Of a DNA stretch of 64,000 nucleotides, positions 54,671 to 63,754 are shown one piece after another. The stretch is taken from the NCBI GenBank assembly GCA_013376985.1, contig JACABB010000022.1, forward strand, positions 27,286-91,285, written 5' to 3'. Numbering within the stretch: position 1 is the first letter of the stretch; the number at the start of each line of letters is the position of its first letter. Below the pieces are notes generated by a model. The model was not told the origin of the DNA. It saw only the letters and a program-made list of their open reading frames with translations, and made no database searches. The stretch is from Bacteroidales bacterium. Lineage in GTDB: Bacteria > Bacteroidota > Bacteroidia > Bacteroidales > Tenuifilaceae. Both the position numbers and the translations under genes were made by a program.

Positions 54671-55606
54671 CTATTTCTCATCTTCTGCAAAAGTAAGTAT
54701 GTAGCTATTATTATCAATAATTGAAAACTCGGTTGCGCCGTAGAATGTCTTTTCAAGCTCTTTTAAAACGGTGACTTTATCCTTAATCGTCTCAAAGAAC
54801 GATCTAATGCCTTTTATCTGAATGTATAGTAACAGGGAACCACCGTCTTGCCTTTTGATTTGAGGTAAATCGTTGCCAAGACTGGCAAATGTTTGGAACA
54901 TGAATGTAGTGCTGCCGCAGGTCATTAAAACAAATATTGGATTTTCCTCATCGGGTACGGCTGCATTTACATTGAATCCTAGAATCTTGTAAAATGCTAT
55001 TGTCTCTTTAATGTCGTTTACAAAGATGTTTGGTGATACGCTTTCCATATTTATTTGTATTTGATTGTTCAACTTACTTTCCTGATCTTTTTCTACACCA
55101 AACCACACAACTGCATAGTTTTCGTAAATACCCACACCAATAGCATTCCATGTGCTACTGTTCCATATACCCTGATTAAGGATTACGGCATTATGGCCTG
55201 AACTATTCTTCCAACCATCTAAAGCACCTTCTGCGGTGGCATTATTACTAGACCAATGTGCAATTTCGAAACCATTTCCTTTGTATGATGTTAACTCTCT
55301 GGGTTTATCCCACATACATTGCGCTTGAGCATGATCGGGCGTGTAACAGCAAGGAGTCCAATTACCCTTGGCAGACCAGCTGTGCATGTTGCAGGGCTCA
55401 TTGTCGGGGTGATTATTTTGTAAATCCTTAACGTGTTTTTGAGCAACAATGGTAAGTGATGTAGAAATTGGGATGCTGGGAAGCCCATTCGCTTTCCGAT
55501 ACTCCATAATTAGATTATATAATTTGGTCTCTTCATCGGTTAAAATTTGCGAATAGGAGGTGGACGTTATTACGAGGAAGAGTGCTAGTAAAAGATATTG
55601 CTTCAT
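54671..55606 (-). CDS. Secreted CAP/SCP domain protein fused to a VOC (glyoxalase-fold) domain
   Basis: A 311-residue protein. Signal peptide 1-19. A CAP (cysteine-rich secretory/SCP) domain at 22-172 has the family histidines His75 (PCNMHSW) and His138 (SSGHNAVILN), with Cys72, Cys86, Cys87 and Cys97 able to form disulfides. After a short linker, residues 187-308 form a VOC domain (VSPNIFVNDIKETIAFYKIL, ATEFSIIDNNSYILTF). Joining of these two folds in an exported protein is unusual. VOC metal ligands are not evident. The function of neither part is known here. Confidence 0.8.
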   Translation of the reverse strand: MKQYLLLALFLVITSTSYSQILTDEETKLYNLIMEYRKANGLPSIPISTSLTIVAQKHVKDLQNNHPDNEPCNMHSWSAKGNWTPCCYTPDHAQAQCMWDKPRELTSYKGNGFEIAHWSSNNATAEGALDGWKNSSGHNAVILNQGIWNSSTWNAIGVGIYENYAVVWFGVEKDQESKLNNQIQINMESVSPNIFVNDIKETIAFYKILGFNVNAAVPDEENPIFVLMTCGSTTFMFQTFASLGNDLPQIKRQDGGSLLLYIQIKGIRSFFETIKDKVTVLKELEKTFYGATEFSIIDNNSYILTFAEDEK

Positions 55607-55749
55607 TTGGTGAGATTATAAATTGGTTGCTAAATTAGCAAAATCTTTAATGTTGATTTGCTAAAAAACTACTCATTTAATTTTGTGGAATTTTAATTCT
55701 AAAACGCTAATTTAGTTCAATAACTGGCTATAGCAGGATTCATATCCAA

Positions 55750-56136
55750 TTAATTACTAGGCATTTTATTCTTATTTCTAGTAAGCGATAAAATCAAAAA
55801 AATAATTAACCATAGCCCTAAAACTAATGACACGTAAGTAAAGGAGCTGGAAACCTGTTCAAGCCCTTTTGAAATAGTTGCATTTTCCGATTTAAGTAGA
55901 TAGTCGTATTCCCCATTGCAGTTCCTGAAAGATACAGCCATTGCACCTAATAATCCGGCAATAATAATGGTTGAAATAAAACCTCTATGCCAAAGGATGT
56001 CAAATTTTTCGGTTAATTTTTTAATGACAGATTTAAATTGTTGTAGATATAACACAACCAGAATGCTTGTAGTAAGCGCAATGAACAGCCCCGCAAAATA
56101 AACAATGGCGATATGAAATTCTGTCCAACTTTTCAT
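55750..56136 (-). CDS. Small membrane protein of unknown function (pair member 2)
   Basis: A 128-residue protein with three hydrophobic segments (about 8-32, 50-70, 97-118) and a polar loop with NCNGEYDYLLKSEN. I do not recognise a family. It overlaps the upstream gene by four bases (ATGA), a sign of translational coupling, and the two probably form a complex. Confidence 0.6.
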   Translation of the reverse strand: MKSWTEFHIAIVYFAGLFIALTTSILVVLYLQQFKSVIKKLTEKFDILWHRGFISTIIIAGLLGAMAVSFRNCNGEYDYLLKSENATISKGLEQVSSSFTYVSLVLGLWLIIFLILSLTRNKNKMPSN

Positions 56137-56492
56137 TTTCTGATTAGTCTAGCAACTAGGTGAAGAATAAAAAATGTTATAGCTAAAACTATTAATGTAG
56201 TGAATAGGCGACCCAATGATTCCTGTATTTGTGCTGCAGAATCCCATATAAGTGTTAACCAGTTAGACTTTTCGCCTACATTGTAAGTGTTTTTTAAGGC
56301 AGCACCAACTCCTCCAAGGAGTATAATTATATTGGTTAATTTGACGAAAAATCTTGCGAGATCACTGTCATTGCTGAACACTTTAAAAAATCGTTTAAGC
56401 CCCTTGTTAACCAAATAGATTAGACCAATTGTTACTGCTACGCAGAACATGAATGTGAGTAGATAGGTCAGAAAAAATGTTGAATTTTCCAT
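56133..56492 (-). CDS. Small membrane protein of unknown function (pair member 1)
   Basis: A 119-residue protein with three hydrophobic segments (about 6-30, 45-67, 94-115). The middle loop GAALKNTYNVGEKSNW is polar. No family was recognised. Its stop overlaps the start of the next membrane gene by four bases. The pair is isolated between the CAP-VOC gene and the def gene. Confidence 0.6.
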   Translation of the reverse strand: MENSTFFLTYLLTFMFCVAVTIGLIYLVNKGLKRFFKVFSNDSDLARFFVKLTNIIILLGGVGAALKNTYNVGEKSNWLTLIWDSAAQIQESLGRLFTTLIVLAITFFILHLVARLIRK

Positions 56493-56676
56493 TGTTTTAA
56501 TTTGTTAGTGGTTAATGTCTTGGGCTGATTTATTGTTCAAATCAAATTCACCTATTGATATTGAGCAAATTATACCCTCAACTTTAACTTGTAAGTTAGT
56601 AAAAACTCTGTGAAAATCAATTGTAAATACGAATTTTATGGATGAATCTATTTTGGTAAGCGCTCAGCAGCCCTAG

Positions 56677-57261
56677 TTAGGATTTACCATATACCATTTT
56701 ATATTTTGCTTTTATCTCTCCTTTAGAGATCTTAATTAGTTTACTATTAAGTAATTTTCTTTTAAGTGGATTTACATAATCTATATACAATTTACCCTCA
56801 GTATGATCAAATTCATGTTGAATTATCCTTGCTGTAGTTCCTGAATAAGTTTTTGTCTGTTTCTGAAAATCCTTATTGAAATATTCAATTTCAATTGTCC
56901 ATGATCTTGTTACTTCCTCGGATAATGTTGGAATACTCAAGCATCCTTCATCCTCAATCCATAAGTCGTCAGAATACTTAGTGATTTTAGCATTAATAAA
57001 TGTTTCCTTAATACCCTTGTCTCCAACAAAAAATTCAACCCTTTCCTCTGCCTCCATCCTGTCAAATACCTCTTTACTATCAACTATAAATAGTTTTATC
57101 AGATGACCAACTTGTGATGCAGCAAGTCCGCTGCCATCGGCTGGGTATAACGTTTCCCACATATCCTCTATAAGTTTGTTCAGGTCAGGGTAGGTTTGGT
57201 CTATCTCTTCGCATTTTTGTCTAAGAACACTTTGTCCGTATGATACAATTGGTAGAATCAT
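56677..57261 (-). CDS. def: Peptide deformylase
   Basis: A 194-residue metalloenzyme that removes the N-terminal formyl group of nascent proteins. Motif 1 GSGLAASQVG (43-52), motif 2 EGCLSIP (105-111, metal ligand Cys107) and motif 3 QHEFDHTEGKLYID (HEFDH 149-153) are complete. Length is typical of Bacteroidota. It is not linked to fmt here. A 339-bp spacer separates it from the PQQ-type propeller gene. Confidence 0.95.
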   Translation of the reverse strand: MILPIVSYGQSVLRQKCEEIDQTYPDLNKLIEDMWETLYPADGSGLAASQVGHLIKLFIVDSKEVFDRMEAEERVEFFVGDKGIKETFINAKITKYSDDLWIEDEGCLSIPTLSEEVTRSWTIEIEYFNKDFQKQTKTYSGTTARIIQHEFDHTEGKLYIDYVNPLKRKLLNSKLIKISKGEIKAKYKMVYGKS

Positions 57262-57600
57262 TTCAAAATAATTTAGATACTCTGTTTTTCACAAGTATTG
57301 CCCGATATACTGCTTAAAGCATTGGTTAGGAGAGAGGGTCAAACCTGTTAAATTGAAGCGAAAGTACTAAATACTTGCCTATTTGCGCATCTAGTTTAGT
57401 TAAAATTTAGTAGTTTATATGTTTTGACATGGTAATATAATCACGTTTTTTGGATATAAAGAGGTTCCAATGGTGGAAAATAGACATACTGTTGCCAACA
57501 TACCTCTTGGAATATTGGCAACAGTAATTTATTCCCATTATCAATAGTTAGCTATGTTTTGTTGGAATCCGAAACTGTTGTTAAATCGAAAGAACTATTG
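57262..57600. other. Spacer between def and the propeller gene
   Basis: 339 bp, AT-rich, with one hairpin at 57487-57526 and no supported gene or promoter. Confidence 0.5.
57487..57526 (-). terminator. Probable terminator of the propeller gene
   Basis: TACTGTTGCCAA (57487-57498) and TTGGCAACAGTA (57515-57526): a perfect 12-bp stem with a 16-nt loop, about 75 bp past the stop. There is no long T-run on the minus strand. Confidence 0.5.
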
Positions 57601-58938
57601 CTATTTAGAAATACAATATAAACTTTTATATCCTCTTAATAGGAGTTCATTCCCCACAATTGCAGGCGATGCATCAAAATTATCATCAAGTTTATTTAGA
57701 GCTATAACTTTAAGCTCTGGTCCATCTTTAATTACTGAACATGATCCCTTCCTGTCGATGATATAAATATATCCATTTGCCCAAACAGGGGAGGCGTATA
57801 CGCTTGTCATTTCTTCTAGTTTTAAAGCTTCATAATAGATTTCTCCATTTTTTGCATCAACACAGCTTAATTGTGCGCGGCTTCCTTTTAGATAATATAG
57901 TTTTTCATCCTTTAGTAGAGGAGAAGGAACATAGGATGAGTTTTTATCTTTAGTCCAGATAACAGCATTTGAATGTTCTAGATTGTCTTTTGCAATTTTT
58001 AAATTAATTGCCTGAATACCTAGTTCAGTCATTAAAAAGGTTCTTTCTCCATCAAATACAGGGCAAGGAATAATATCTTCTTTTAATCCATTGATTTCCC
58101 ATATTACATTACCCGTTTCGAGATCATAGCCTATTGATTTATTATTACTAGGTACTATTATTTGCGCTTTACCTTCAATTTCAGCAACTACGGGAGTGGC
58201 CCATGTTGTTTTTTCATCCCGATTTTTTTGCCAAATTTCTTCACCTGTTTTTTTATTTAAAACATATATTTTTGATTGTCCCTCATGATCCCAAACAATG
58301 ATTAATTTACCCTTGTAAAGGGCTGGTGATGCTCCTTCGCCAAAAGTGTTTCTGATTTGCATGTCGCCAAGATCTTTTTCCCAAATCAAGGTTCCATCCA
58401 TATCAAAGCAGTAAATTCCATACGATCCTAGAAAAGCAATTACATGCTCCCCATCGGTTACACATGATGCTGATGCCCAACTACCATTGTTATTAATACC
58501 TTCATGAGGATATTGTTCACGCATTATTTTTTTCCAATTAATTTCACCAGTGCTTCGGTTAATTGAATAAACTACGAATTGTAAAAAATTCTCAGTTATT
58601 TCTGACATGCCTACTATCTTTAGCATAGTAGAACTGGTTTTTTTTAGTTTTTTTATCGCCTCATCCGTTGCTTTTTTATCAAGTTCAATGGCTGTGGTAA
58701 TAAAAATTTGGTTTCCCCAAACTACAGGCGTTCCAATACCTTTGCCCGGAATTGGCGTTTTCCATTTGATGTTTTTTGTTTCACTCCATTCTATTGGTGG
58801 AACTCCATTTGGCGAAACACCATCAACATTTGGTCCACGCCAATTTGGCCAATTGTCAATACTATTTTGAGCAGTTAATTGCAGACCTAATAGTGTTAGT
58901 GAAAATAAAGCGACATGAAAAGCAGTTTTTAATTTCAT
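57601..58938 (-). CDS. Secreted PQQ-type beta-propeller protein
   Basis: A 445-residue exported protein: signal peptide about 1-23, then NWPNWRGPNVDGVSP and repeated blades with Trp at equivalent positions (TGEINWKKI, GTLIWEKD, TGEEIWQKN, TGNVIWEI, AVIWTKD). These are PQQ-like repeats; no enzyme residues for a quinoprotein dehydrogenase were identified. The WRGP start resembles propellers common in Planctomycetes. An unusually strong Shine-Dalgarno (AGGAGGG at 58943-58949) lies just before the start, atypical for this genome. Confidence 0.82.
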   Translation of the reverse strand: MKLKTAFHVALFSLTLLGLQLTAQNSIDNWPNWRGPNVDGVSPNGVPPIEWSETKNIKWKTPIPGKGIGTPVVWGNQIFITTAIELDKKATDEAIKKLKKTSSTMLKIVGMSEITENFLQFVVYSINRSTGEINWKKIMREQYPHEGINNNGSWASASCVTDGEHVIAFLGSYGIYCFDMDGTLIWEKDLGDMQIRNTFGEGASPALYKGKLIIVWDHEGQSKIYVLNKKTGEEIWQKNRDEKTTWATPVVAEIEGKAQIIVPSNNKSIGYDLETGNVIWEINGLKEDIIPCPVFDGERTFLMTELGIQAINLKIAKDNLEHSNAVIWTKDKNSSYVPSPLLKDEKLYYLKGSRAQLSCVDAKNGEIYYEALKLEEMTSVYASPVWANGYIYIIDRKGSCSVIKDGPELKVIALNKLDDNFDASPAIVGNELLLRGYKSLYCISK

Positions 58939-58942
58939 TTTA

Positions 58943-58949
58943 CCCTCCT
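58943..58949 (-). promoter_or_regulatory. Strong Shine-Dalgarno site of the propeller gene
   Basis: AGGAGGG read on the minus strand, four bases before the ATG. Most starts in this window have no such site, so it both fixes this start and stands out. Confidence 0.7.
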
Positions 58950-59117
58950 ATTCTAATATTATACATATCAAAAATTTAAAACCTTTTTTACTTTTTTAAA
59001 GATTAGCGGTTATCTGTTTGCTGTTTTTTGTATTCTATTTCTTGAATAAATACTACAAACTTGTAAACCATTGTTTTGCGTTACTCATTATGGTTGTTAA
59101 TTCATTTATATGTATAT

Positions 59118-59164
59118 AAAAAGTACTATTATACATTAAATTTTAATGCATAATAGTACTTTTT
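59118..59164. terminator. Long palindromic terminator-like hairpin
   Basis: The two 23-bp arms (59118-59140 and 59142-59164) match with one mismatch around a single centre base, and begin and end with runs of A and T (AAAAAGTACTATTAT at the left). It probably terminates the small membrane gene at 59284 and can work in either direction. Confidence 0.65.
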
Positions 59165-59283
59165 GCAATTTTCAACTCAAATTTAATCAAAATCATAAAT
59201 CGTAAATAGCGGATTTATATGAATAATCTCGCTACCGCCTATACCCAAATAGCTTAAACACGTGCGTTAGCAGGCGTTGTTTT

Positions 59284-59667
59284 CTATTTTGTCAAATTAA
59301 TTATTTCTTTTTTAAAGTTTTCCGCTCTTATTAGGTAATTGATCACCCAATAAAAATTCCAACAAAAAACAATTGGAAAAAATACCAGAAAACCAGGATC
59401 TTTAATTTGCAATATTTCTACAAATATCAATACACCAATAGAGAAAAGGATGAGACTGTAAATCATTGAACCTTTTATACTCATTTGGAATGGACCTGTT
59501 AAGATGTTAGATCTCTTTAAATTGTCGCTTAGTTTAATTTTTTCATTTACAGATAAATCGATGATTATTTGCAATGAAAAGTCAAGTTCTACAGTCAATT
59601 TTTCGTCTTGCTCACTATACTTATAATCAAATTTATTCAGATGGTTGGTAATGATGCTTTTTGTCAT
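59284..59667 (-). CDS. Small membrane protein of unknown function
   Basis: A 127-residue protein: a soluble N-terminal part (about 1-62, EKLTVELDFSLQIIIDLSVN) followed by two membrane helices (about 66-86 and 92-112) and a basic end. I recognise no family. It has a long AT-rich upstream region (639 bp) and a strong hairpin downstream, and may be a single-gene unit. Base composition is more AT-rich than its neighbours. Confidence 0.55.
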   Translation of the reverse strand: MTKSIITNHLNKFDYKYSEQDEKLTVELDFSLQIIIDLSVNEKIKLSDNLKRSNILTGPFQMSIKGSMIYSLILFSIGVLIFVEILQIKDPGFLVFFPIVFCWNFYWVINYLIRAENFKKEIINLTK

Positions 59668-60306
59668 TTTCGTTTGTATTAAATTATTAAAAATTAAAGG
59701 ATTATTTATTAATAAGTATTGTTTTATTTTATAAAATATTTATTAACGGTTATTTAATCAATCATTTCTGTATTTTATAATGTTATTTATAAAAATTTCT
59801 TAAATATTTGTTAAGGTATTATTATGTGTACTAAAATTACTTTTTTTACATTAATTTTTAATGTATGGTGGTAATTTTAATAATATTTAGTTCAAAGATA
59901 ATCAAAATAGTAGATCGTGAAGTGAGATTTGATTTTTAGAGAACGTATTAAATAGACTCACTACCCAGTTATCTACCTATATCTTTAGTGTGGGTAGATG
60001 TGTGTTCGAAAACAAAGAGAGAGAGAATTTAAAATATGGGTTCATTCTATATTCTGCCATCTGTTGAGTCTATTCAATCTATTTAGTAGTCGTCTTTGCT
60101 AAACCAGAGTTATTTAATGAGGCAATGGACTTGAATTAGAATAGGAAGCCCTGTTAGAAGTCCATAGTTTAACATAGTTTTTATTTTAAGGATAAAATTA
60201 TATAAGTTATACCGAGCTCCTTAACATCTGTAATAATCTTTTTAGCAATTTGGATGTTGGTTATGAGTTTTAAAAGAGGCAACAATTATTGAGTTGATTT
60301 CTGTAA
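59668..60306. other. Long AT-rich spacer with scattered inverted repeats
   Basis: 639 bp. AATAGACTCA (59951-59960) and TGAGTCTATT (60065-60074) form a 10-bp inverted repeat; AAAATTAC/GTAATTTT and TACATTAA/TTAATGTA (59833-59878) form a bulged hairpin. No coding frame with family features. It may hold element remnants. Confidence 0.5.
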
Positions 60307-60696
60307 CTATTTTATTTTCACTCTATATATCAACGCACCAATATTACTCCGTTTGCTGGGAGGAATGGCAATAGTAATATTCTCGAAACAGATTTTTATC
60401 GTCTTTATATTTTTGGTTTTTAAATCGGTAAGGGCGTTCTTCATCTCATCGGTTAGCTTGTTGGAATTGCTTTTAAATTCTGTAAGGAATACGCCACCCA
60501 TAAATACTAAACCAAAACTAACAATAGAATACTCTTTGGTATTAAGCGATAGTTCGCCAATTCTTAGCAAATCATCAATTTGAATGGTATCGGTTAGCTT
60601 GTACCCTTCAATACTGGCCTGAATATTTTGCTTACTCTGGCAAATTGCAGTTGAGGTAATTGCTAAAAGCGCTAGGGATATAATTAGTTTCTTCAT
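60307..60696 (-). CDS. Small secreted protein of unknown function
   Basis: A 129-residue protein with signal peptide (about 1-19, LIISLALLAITSTAICQ). The mature part has beta-rich stretches (YSIVSFGLVFMGGVFLTEF, TIKICFENITIAIPPSKRSN) vaguely like the C-terminal domain of GldM-type proteins, but not enough to assign. No partner gene is adjacent. Confidence 0.55.
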   Translation of the reverse strand: MKKLIISLALLAITSTAICQSKQNIQASIEGYKLTDTIQIDDLLRIGELSLNTKEYSIVSFGLVFMGGVFLTEFKSNSNKLTDEMKNALTDLKTKNIKTIKICFENITIAIPPSKRSNIGALIYRVKIK

Positions 60697-60814
60697 GGGT
60701 GTTTAGATCAAGTTACTAGATACTGGTTGCTGATATCTTGTTATTTATTTGACATAAAATTTTATCATTAATAAAACTAAATGCAAAAGGAATCAAATAT
60801 TGTAAGTCACAAAA

Positions 60815-60846
60815 CTAGCAACTTGCAACTAGTCACTTGCAACTTG
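60815..60846 (-). repeat. Dispersed CTAG-AACTTGCAACT repeat block
   Basis: CTAGCAACTTGCAACT and, overlapping it, CTAGTCACTTGCAACTTG: two tandem imperfect copies. The reverse complement of the first (AGTTGCAAGTTGCTAG) matches the copy at 52797-52813. It ends 8 bp before the peptidase stop. Confidence 0.5.
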
Positions 60847-60853
60847 AAAAAAT

Positions 60854-63754
60854 CTACTCGTTAACAGCCACCCTAGCCACTGTTTCAATGCAAATTGCGG
60901 CTAGCGCAGCCCCGTAATCCAAATCGATATTATCCATAGTGTCCTTAGTATCGTGGTAGCCGGTACGATGCAGATCGTAATTCTCCATAAAAAGGACTAT
61001 GGGCAAACCTAAATCTGAGAATATTTGCCCATCGGTATTGTAGATGGAGCTGAACGGATCGAATTTGGTTCGCACTTCGCCGTTTAGCGGCAGATGCCGT
61101 GCAATTTCGGGTATCGTTTTGTCATCGGTGGAACGTTTACCCCTTGTAGTGTTTAACCTTTGAGGGTTACGATTCCAATCGTGGGTGCTAACATTCCAAA
61201 TCATATTGGCGATATGCGCCTGTTGGGCAATTTTAAGCGATTGTAGGCTTTTTCCGGGTGATATCTGGAAGATATCTTTAGCGTTATCCCTATTATGCCC
61301 AATCATATCCATTACAAAAGCACCCACAATCTTAGTTCCCGAAAGATCAATTGAATTATCCTTATCGAGATGGAGTTTCAAATTCTTTTCAATTATCGCT
61401 TGGCAGAAGTTGCGTGCACCCATACAATCGGATGGGAACTCCTCGCCAGTGAGATGAATCAGCCAAATATCCCTTTCCAGTTTATTCTTCTTCGACATAT
61501 TAAGGAATATTGATGCCGCCTGAAGTAGTGTGGAGGTAGCCGAATAGTTATCGTCTGCACCATTAGCTGAAATTCGTGCACCAGTACCACCTCGATCTGT
61601 ATCGTAGATATCCTCCATGTAGGCAGTATCATAATGATCGCCCATAACAACGGCCTCCTTACGATTTCTCCCAGGGATAACCACAAGGATATTCCTTTCA
61701 TACGTATGCCCTTCGTGGTTGCGCTTCCATCCTCCGAATACATCAAAAGCAAAATCGGTATTCCAACCGAATGGCAGCTCACCGCAGAATGCTTTACCTT
61801 CCATACCCGCATTGCTAATAGCTTCACGATGACGTGAAATCAAATAATCACCCAATTGCTCCAAGTCCCTATGATGGTGTGCTGTATGCTTTAGCGTAAC
61901 CTCATCCTGAATGCAATCGGCATTATCCTTATTAATAAATTTCCCATGCGCAAGATAGTAGATATCGTTCCACCAAGCCTCCTCAAACTCCCGTTTAGCG
62001 GTTTGCTCGTAGGTTAGCGTGTATGGGAGTGGCCGTGCCTTAAGAGCAGGTTCAATCACCTTCTCAACGGCATTTTTAAGGAACTTCCCAGTTTCAGGAT
62101 CTTTGGCGTGATTTGGGAGATCGGCTAACCATTGCTCCAACGATGCGTGTTTACCAAATCTTATAAGATGTCTTGCAAAATCGTAGGGTAGCGGCTTGCA
62201 ATCAAGTTTTTCGTAATGATCGAGTAGGTTGATAATATTAAAAGCCGTTTGATGGTGGTAGTGATCGTGTTTACAGTTGATATCGTGAATTGCCATTAGG
62301 TGTGTTTTCCGCCTCAGCAACCTAGGCCATAGCTCAATGGGGTTAGCTATATCGGGCGAATTAGCATCGTAGGCAACCATGTAGCCTAGCAGTGATTCTG
62401 AGAGAATTTTGGTTTCGCCAGTTTCCTGCAGATGGTAAGCCACCACTGGACGATGCCAGTAAACCTCATGCTTTCCAACCCGCATTGCTGGAAACATAAA
62501 TCGGTAACCGAATAGCCCCCCTTGCCCAAGCGTGGTTTCCACTTTGGCTATTGCGTGCGAATTTGCTCTAGGCCCATCGATAAGTAGCTTGAAATCACGA
62601 GTCCAAATCTGGCAATTCCGCACCATTGGCTTATCGTACAAACCCATTGAATCCAGCTCAGTGCTAAAAAGCACCTTGTTGAGATTTGCAACTCGAGGGT
62701 GGGATAGGAGCTCATCCTCATGCACATGAACACGCTGCCAGCGATGCGTACGATGGTAGGTGTTATTCACCAAATCGTGCTGAATATCGTTATGATTCCC
62801 CGGGCGATGCTCATGCAGCCACCCCGATTGGGGCACACGTAGCCCACCATGCCCGCTATGCCTCGATACCAGCTTAAGCAATGGAATTTGCATAGCCATT
62901 GGTAGCTCATATCGCAATTTGCGATATGTTGGCATCCCCCAGAATACTAAACTCCCTGGGAAGGGTAGAAGAGCTAATTTTCCAGAGAGATATAGCTGTT
63001 TAACGGTATCAGGTAGATTTGAGAATGGAAGGAATGTTAGCAGGTATCGAACTCCTTCATAAGATGATTGGTTGTTTACAATAAAATCTCCTGTCCATTT
63101 TGGTAGTGGGGTTGATGAATCGTTTGGAAGTATTCTAAAACCTGCGTTTTTTAGCATTGCCCAATCATCTACAACCTCACTATATGCATCCCTAAGAATG
63201 CTGGCAATAAATGATAACGATTCCTTTTCGGCTATTTCAGCCGTGGGAGAGGTGTAGAAGCTTTTCCAGAATGTATTCTCAGGCCCTTGCTCGCTACCCC
63301 CAAAAAGGGTCCAACGAACACGCCCCTTATCATCCTGTGTGCGTGAGAGCGCAAGGCTTAGAAATGCAACAAAGCGTTCGTGCTCCAGTTTGCCCGCATG
63401 TTCAGCCAGCTCTGGAGGCCAGTAAGGATTATCTGTAAGATTTTGTCTACTGTGTCCAGATATATGATATTCTGTTATCCCTTTGCCCAACTTCTCGACA
63501 TAGTGCATTATCTGCTTTGAGATATGCTCTAGCCCGGGCTTTAGCTCAAGCTCCTCCTCCAGCTCAGGAATATACCAGCCATACTCATCTTTACTCCTAA
63601 AAGTTGATGAATCAACCTCCCCGTATGGACTATAGCCAACCCTTGGAGGTGGCATAAACTCTGAATATGCAGGTAATGGAAAATTACCCTCACCCTCAAA
63701 CCACGGGAAACCCTCAAGCAGCTTCCTCCAACCAACAGAAAGTTTATTATCCAT
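60854..63754 (-). CDS. Large M28-type metallopeptidase, cytoplasmic
   Basis: A 966-residue protein without signal peptide. The C-terminal third (about 680-966) is an M28 zinc aminopeptidase domain: GDHYDTA (His707), ANGADDNYSATSTLL, HLTGEEFPSDCMGAR, VMDMIGHN and a final YDLHRTGYHDTKDTMDNIDL with the last ligand His. The first about 650 residues match no domain I know and are rich in His, Trp and Pro (HEHRPGNHNDIQHDL, KHDHYHHQTAF). This long form is rare next to usual M28 enzymes (300-550 residues). Codons are noticeably more GC-rich than neighbouring genes, hinting at acquisition. Confidence 0.85.
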   Translation of the reverse strand: MDNKLSVGWRKLLEGFPWFEGEGNFPLPAYSEFMPPPRVGYSPYGEVDSSTFRSKDEYGWYIPELEEELELKPGLEHISKQIMHYVEKLGKGITEYHISGHSRQNLTDNPYWPPELAEHAGKLEHERFVAFLSLALSRTQDDKGRVRWTLFGGSEQGPENTFWKSFYTSPTAEIAEKESLSFIASILRDAYSEVVDDWAMLKNAGFRILPNDSSTPLPKWTGDFIVNNQSSYEGVRYLLTFLPFSNLPDTVKQLYLSGKLALLPFPGSLVFWGMPTYRKLRYELPMAMQIPLLKLVSRHSGHGGLRVPQSGWLHEHRPGNHNDIQHDLVNNTYHRTHRWQRVHVHEDELLSHPRVANLNKVLFSTELDSMGLYDKPMVRNCQIWTRDFKLLIDGPRANSHAIAKVETTLGQGGLFGYRFMFPAMRVGKHEVYWHRPVVAYHLQETGETKILSESLLGYMVAYDANSPDIANPIELWPRLLRRKTHLMAIHDINCKHDHYHHQTAFNIINLLDHYEKLDCKPLPYDFARHLIRFGKHASLEQWLADLPNHAKDPETGKFLKNAVEKVIEPALKARPLPYTLTYEQTAKREFEEAWWNDIYYLAHGKFINKDNADCIQDEVTLKHTAHHHRDLEQLGDYLISRHREAISNAGMEGKAFCGELPFGWNTDFAFDVFGGWKRNHEGHTYERNILVVIPGRNRKEAVVMGDHYDTAYMEDIYDTDRGGTGARISANGADDNYSATSTLLQAASIFLNMSKKNKLERDIWLIHLTGEEFPSDCMGARNFCQAIIEKNLKLHLDKDNSIDLSGTKIVGAFVMDMIGHNRDNAKDIFQISPGKSLQSLKIAQQAHIANMIWNVSTHDWNRNPQRLNTTRGKRSTDDKTIPEIARHLPLNGEVRTKFDPFSSIYNTDGQIFSDLGLPIVLFMENYDLHRTGYHDTKDTMDNIDLDYGAALAAICIETVARVAVNE

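Larger units (their letters stand above)
58939..59283. other. Spacer with strong SD and a long hairpin
   Basis: 345 bp between two minus-strand genes. It holds the Shine-Dalgarno AGGAGGG (58943-58949) of the propeller gene and the long palindrome at 59118-59164. No gene was found. Confidence 0.55.

Noticed and set aside
60307..60696. Assignment as a GldM-like C-terminal domain protein
   Set aside because: Similarity is limited to a vague beta pattern; no gliding genes adjoin.
61185..63438. Several plus-strand frames inside the M28 gene
   Set aside because: They lie opposite a strongly supported gene and show no family motifs.
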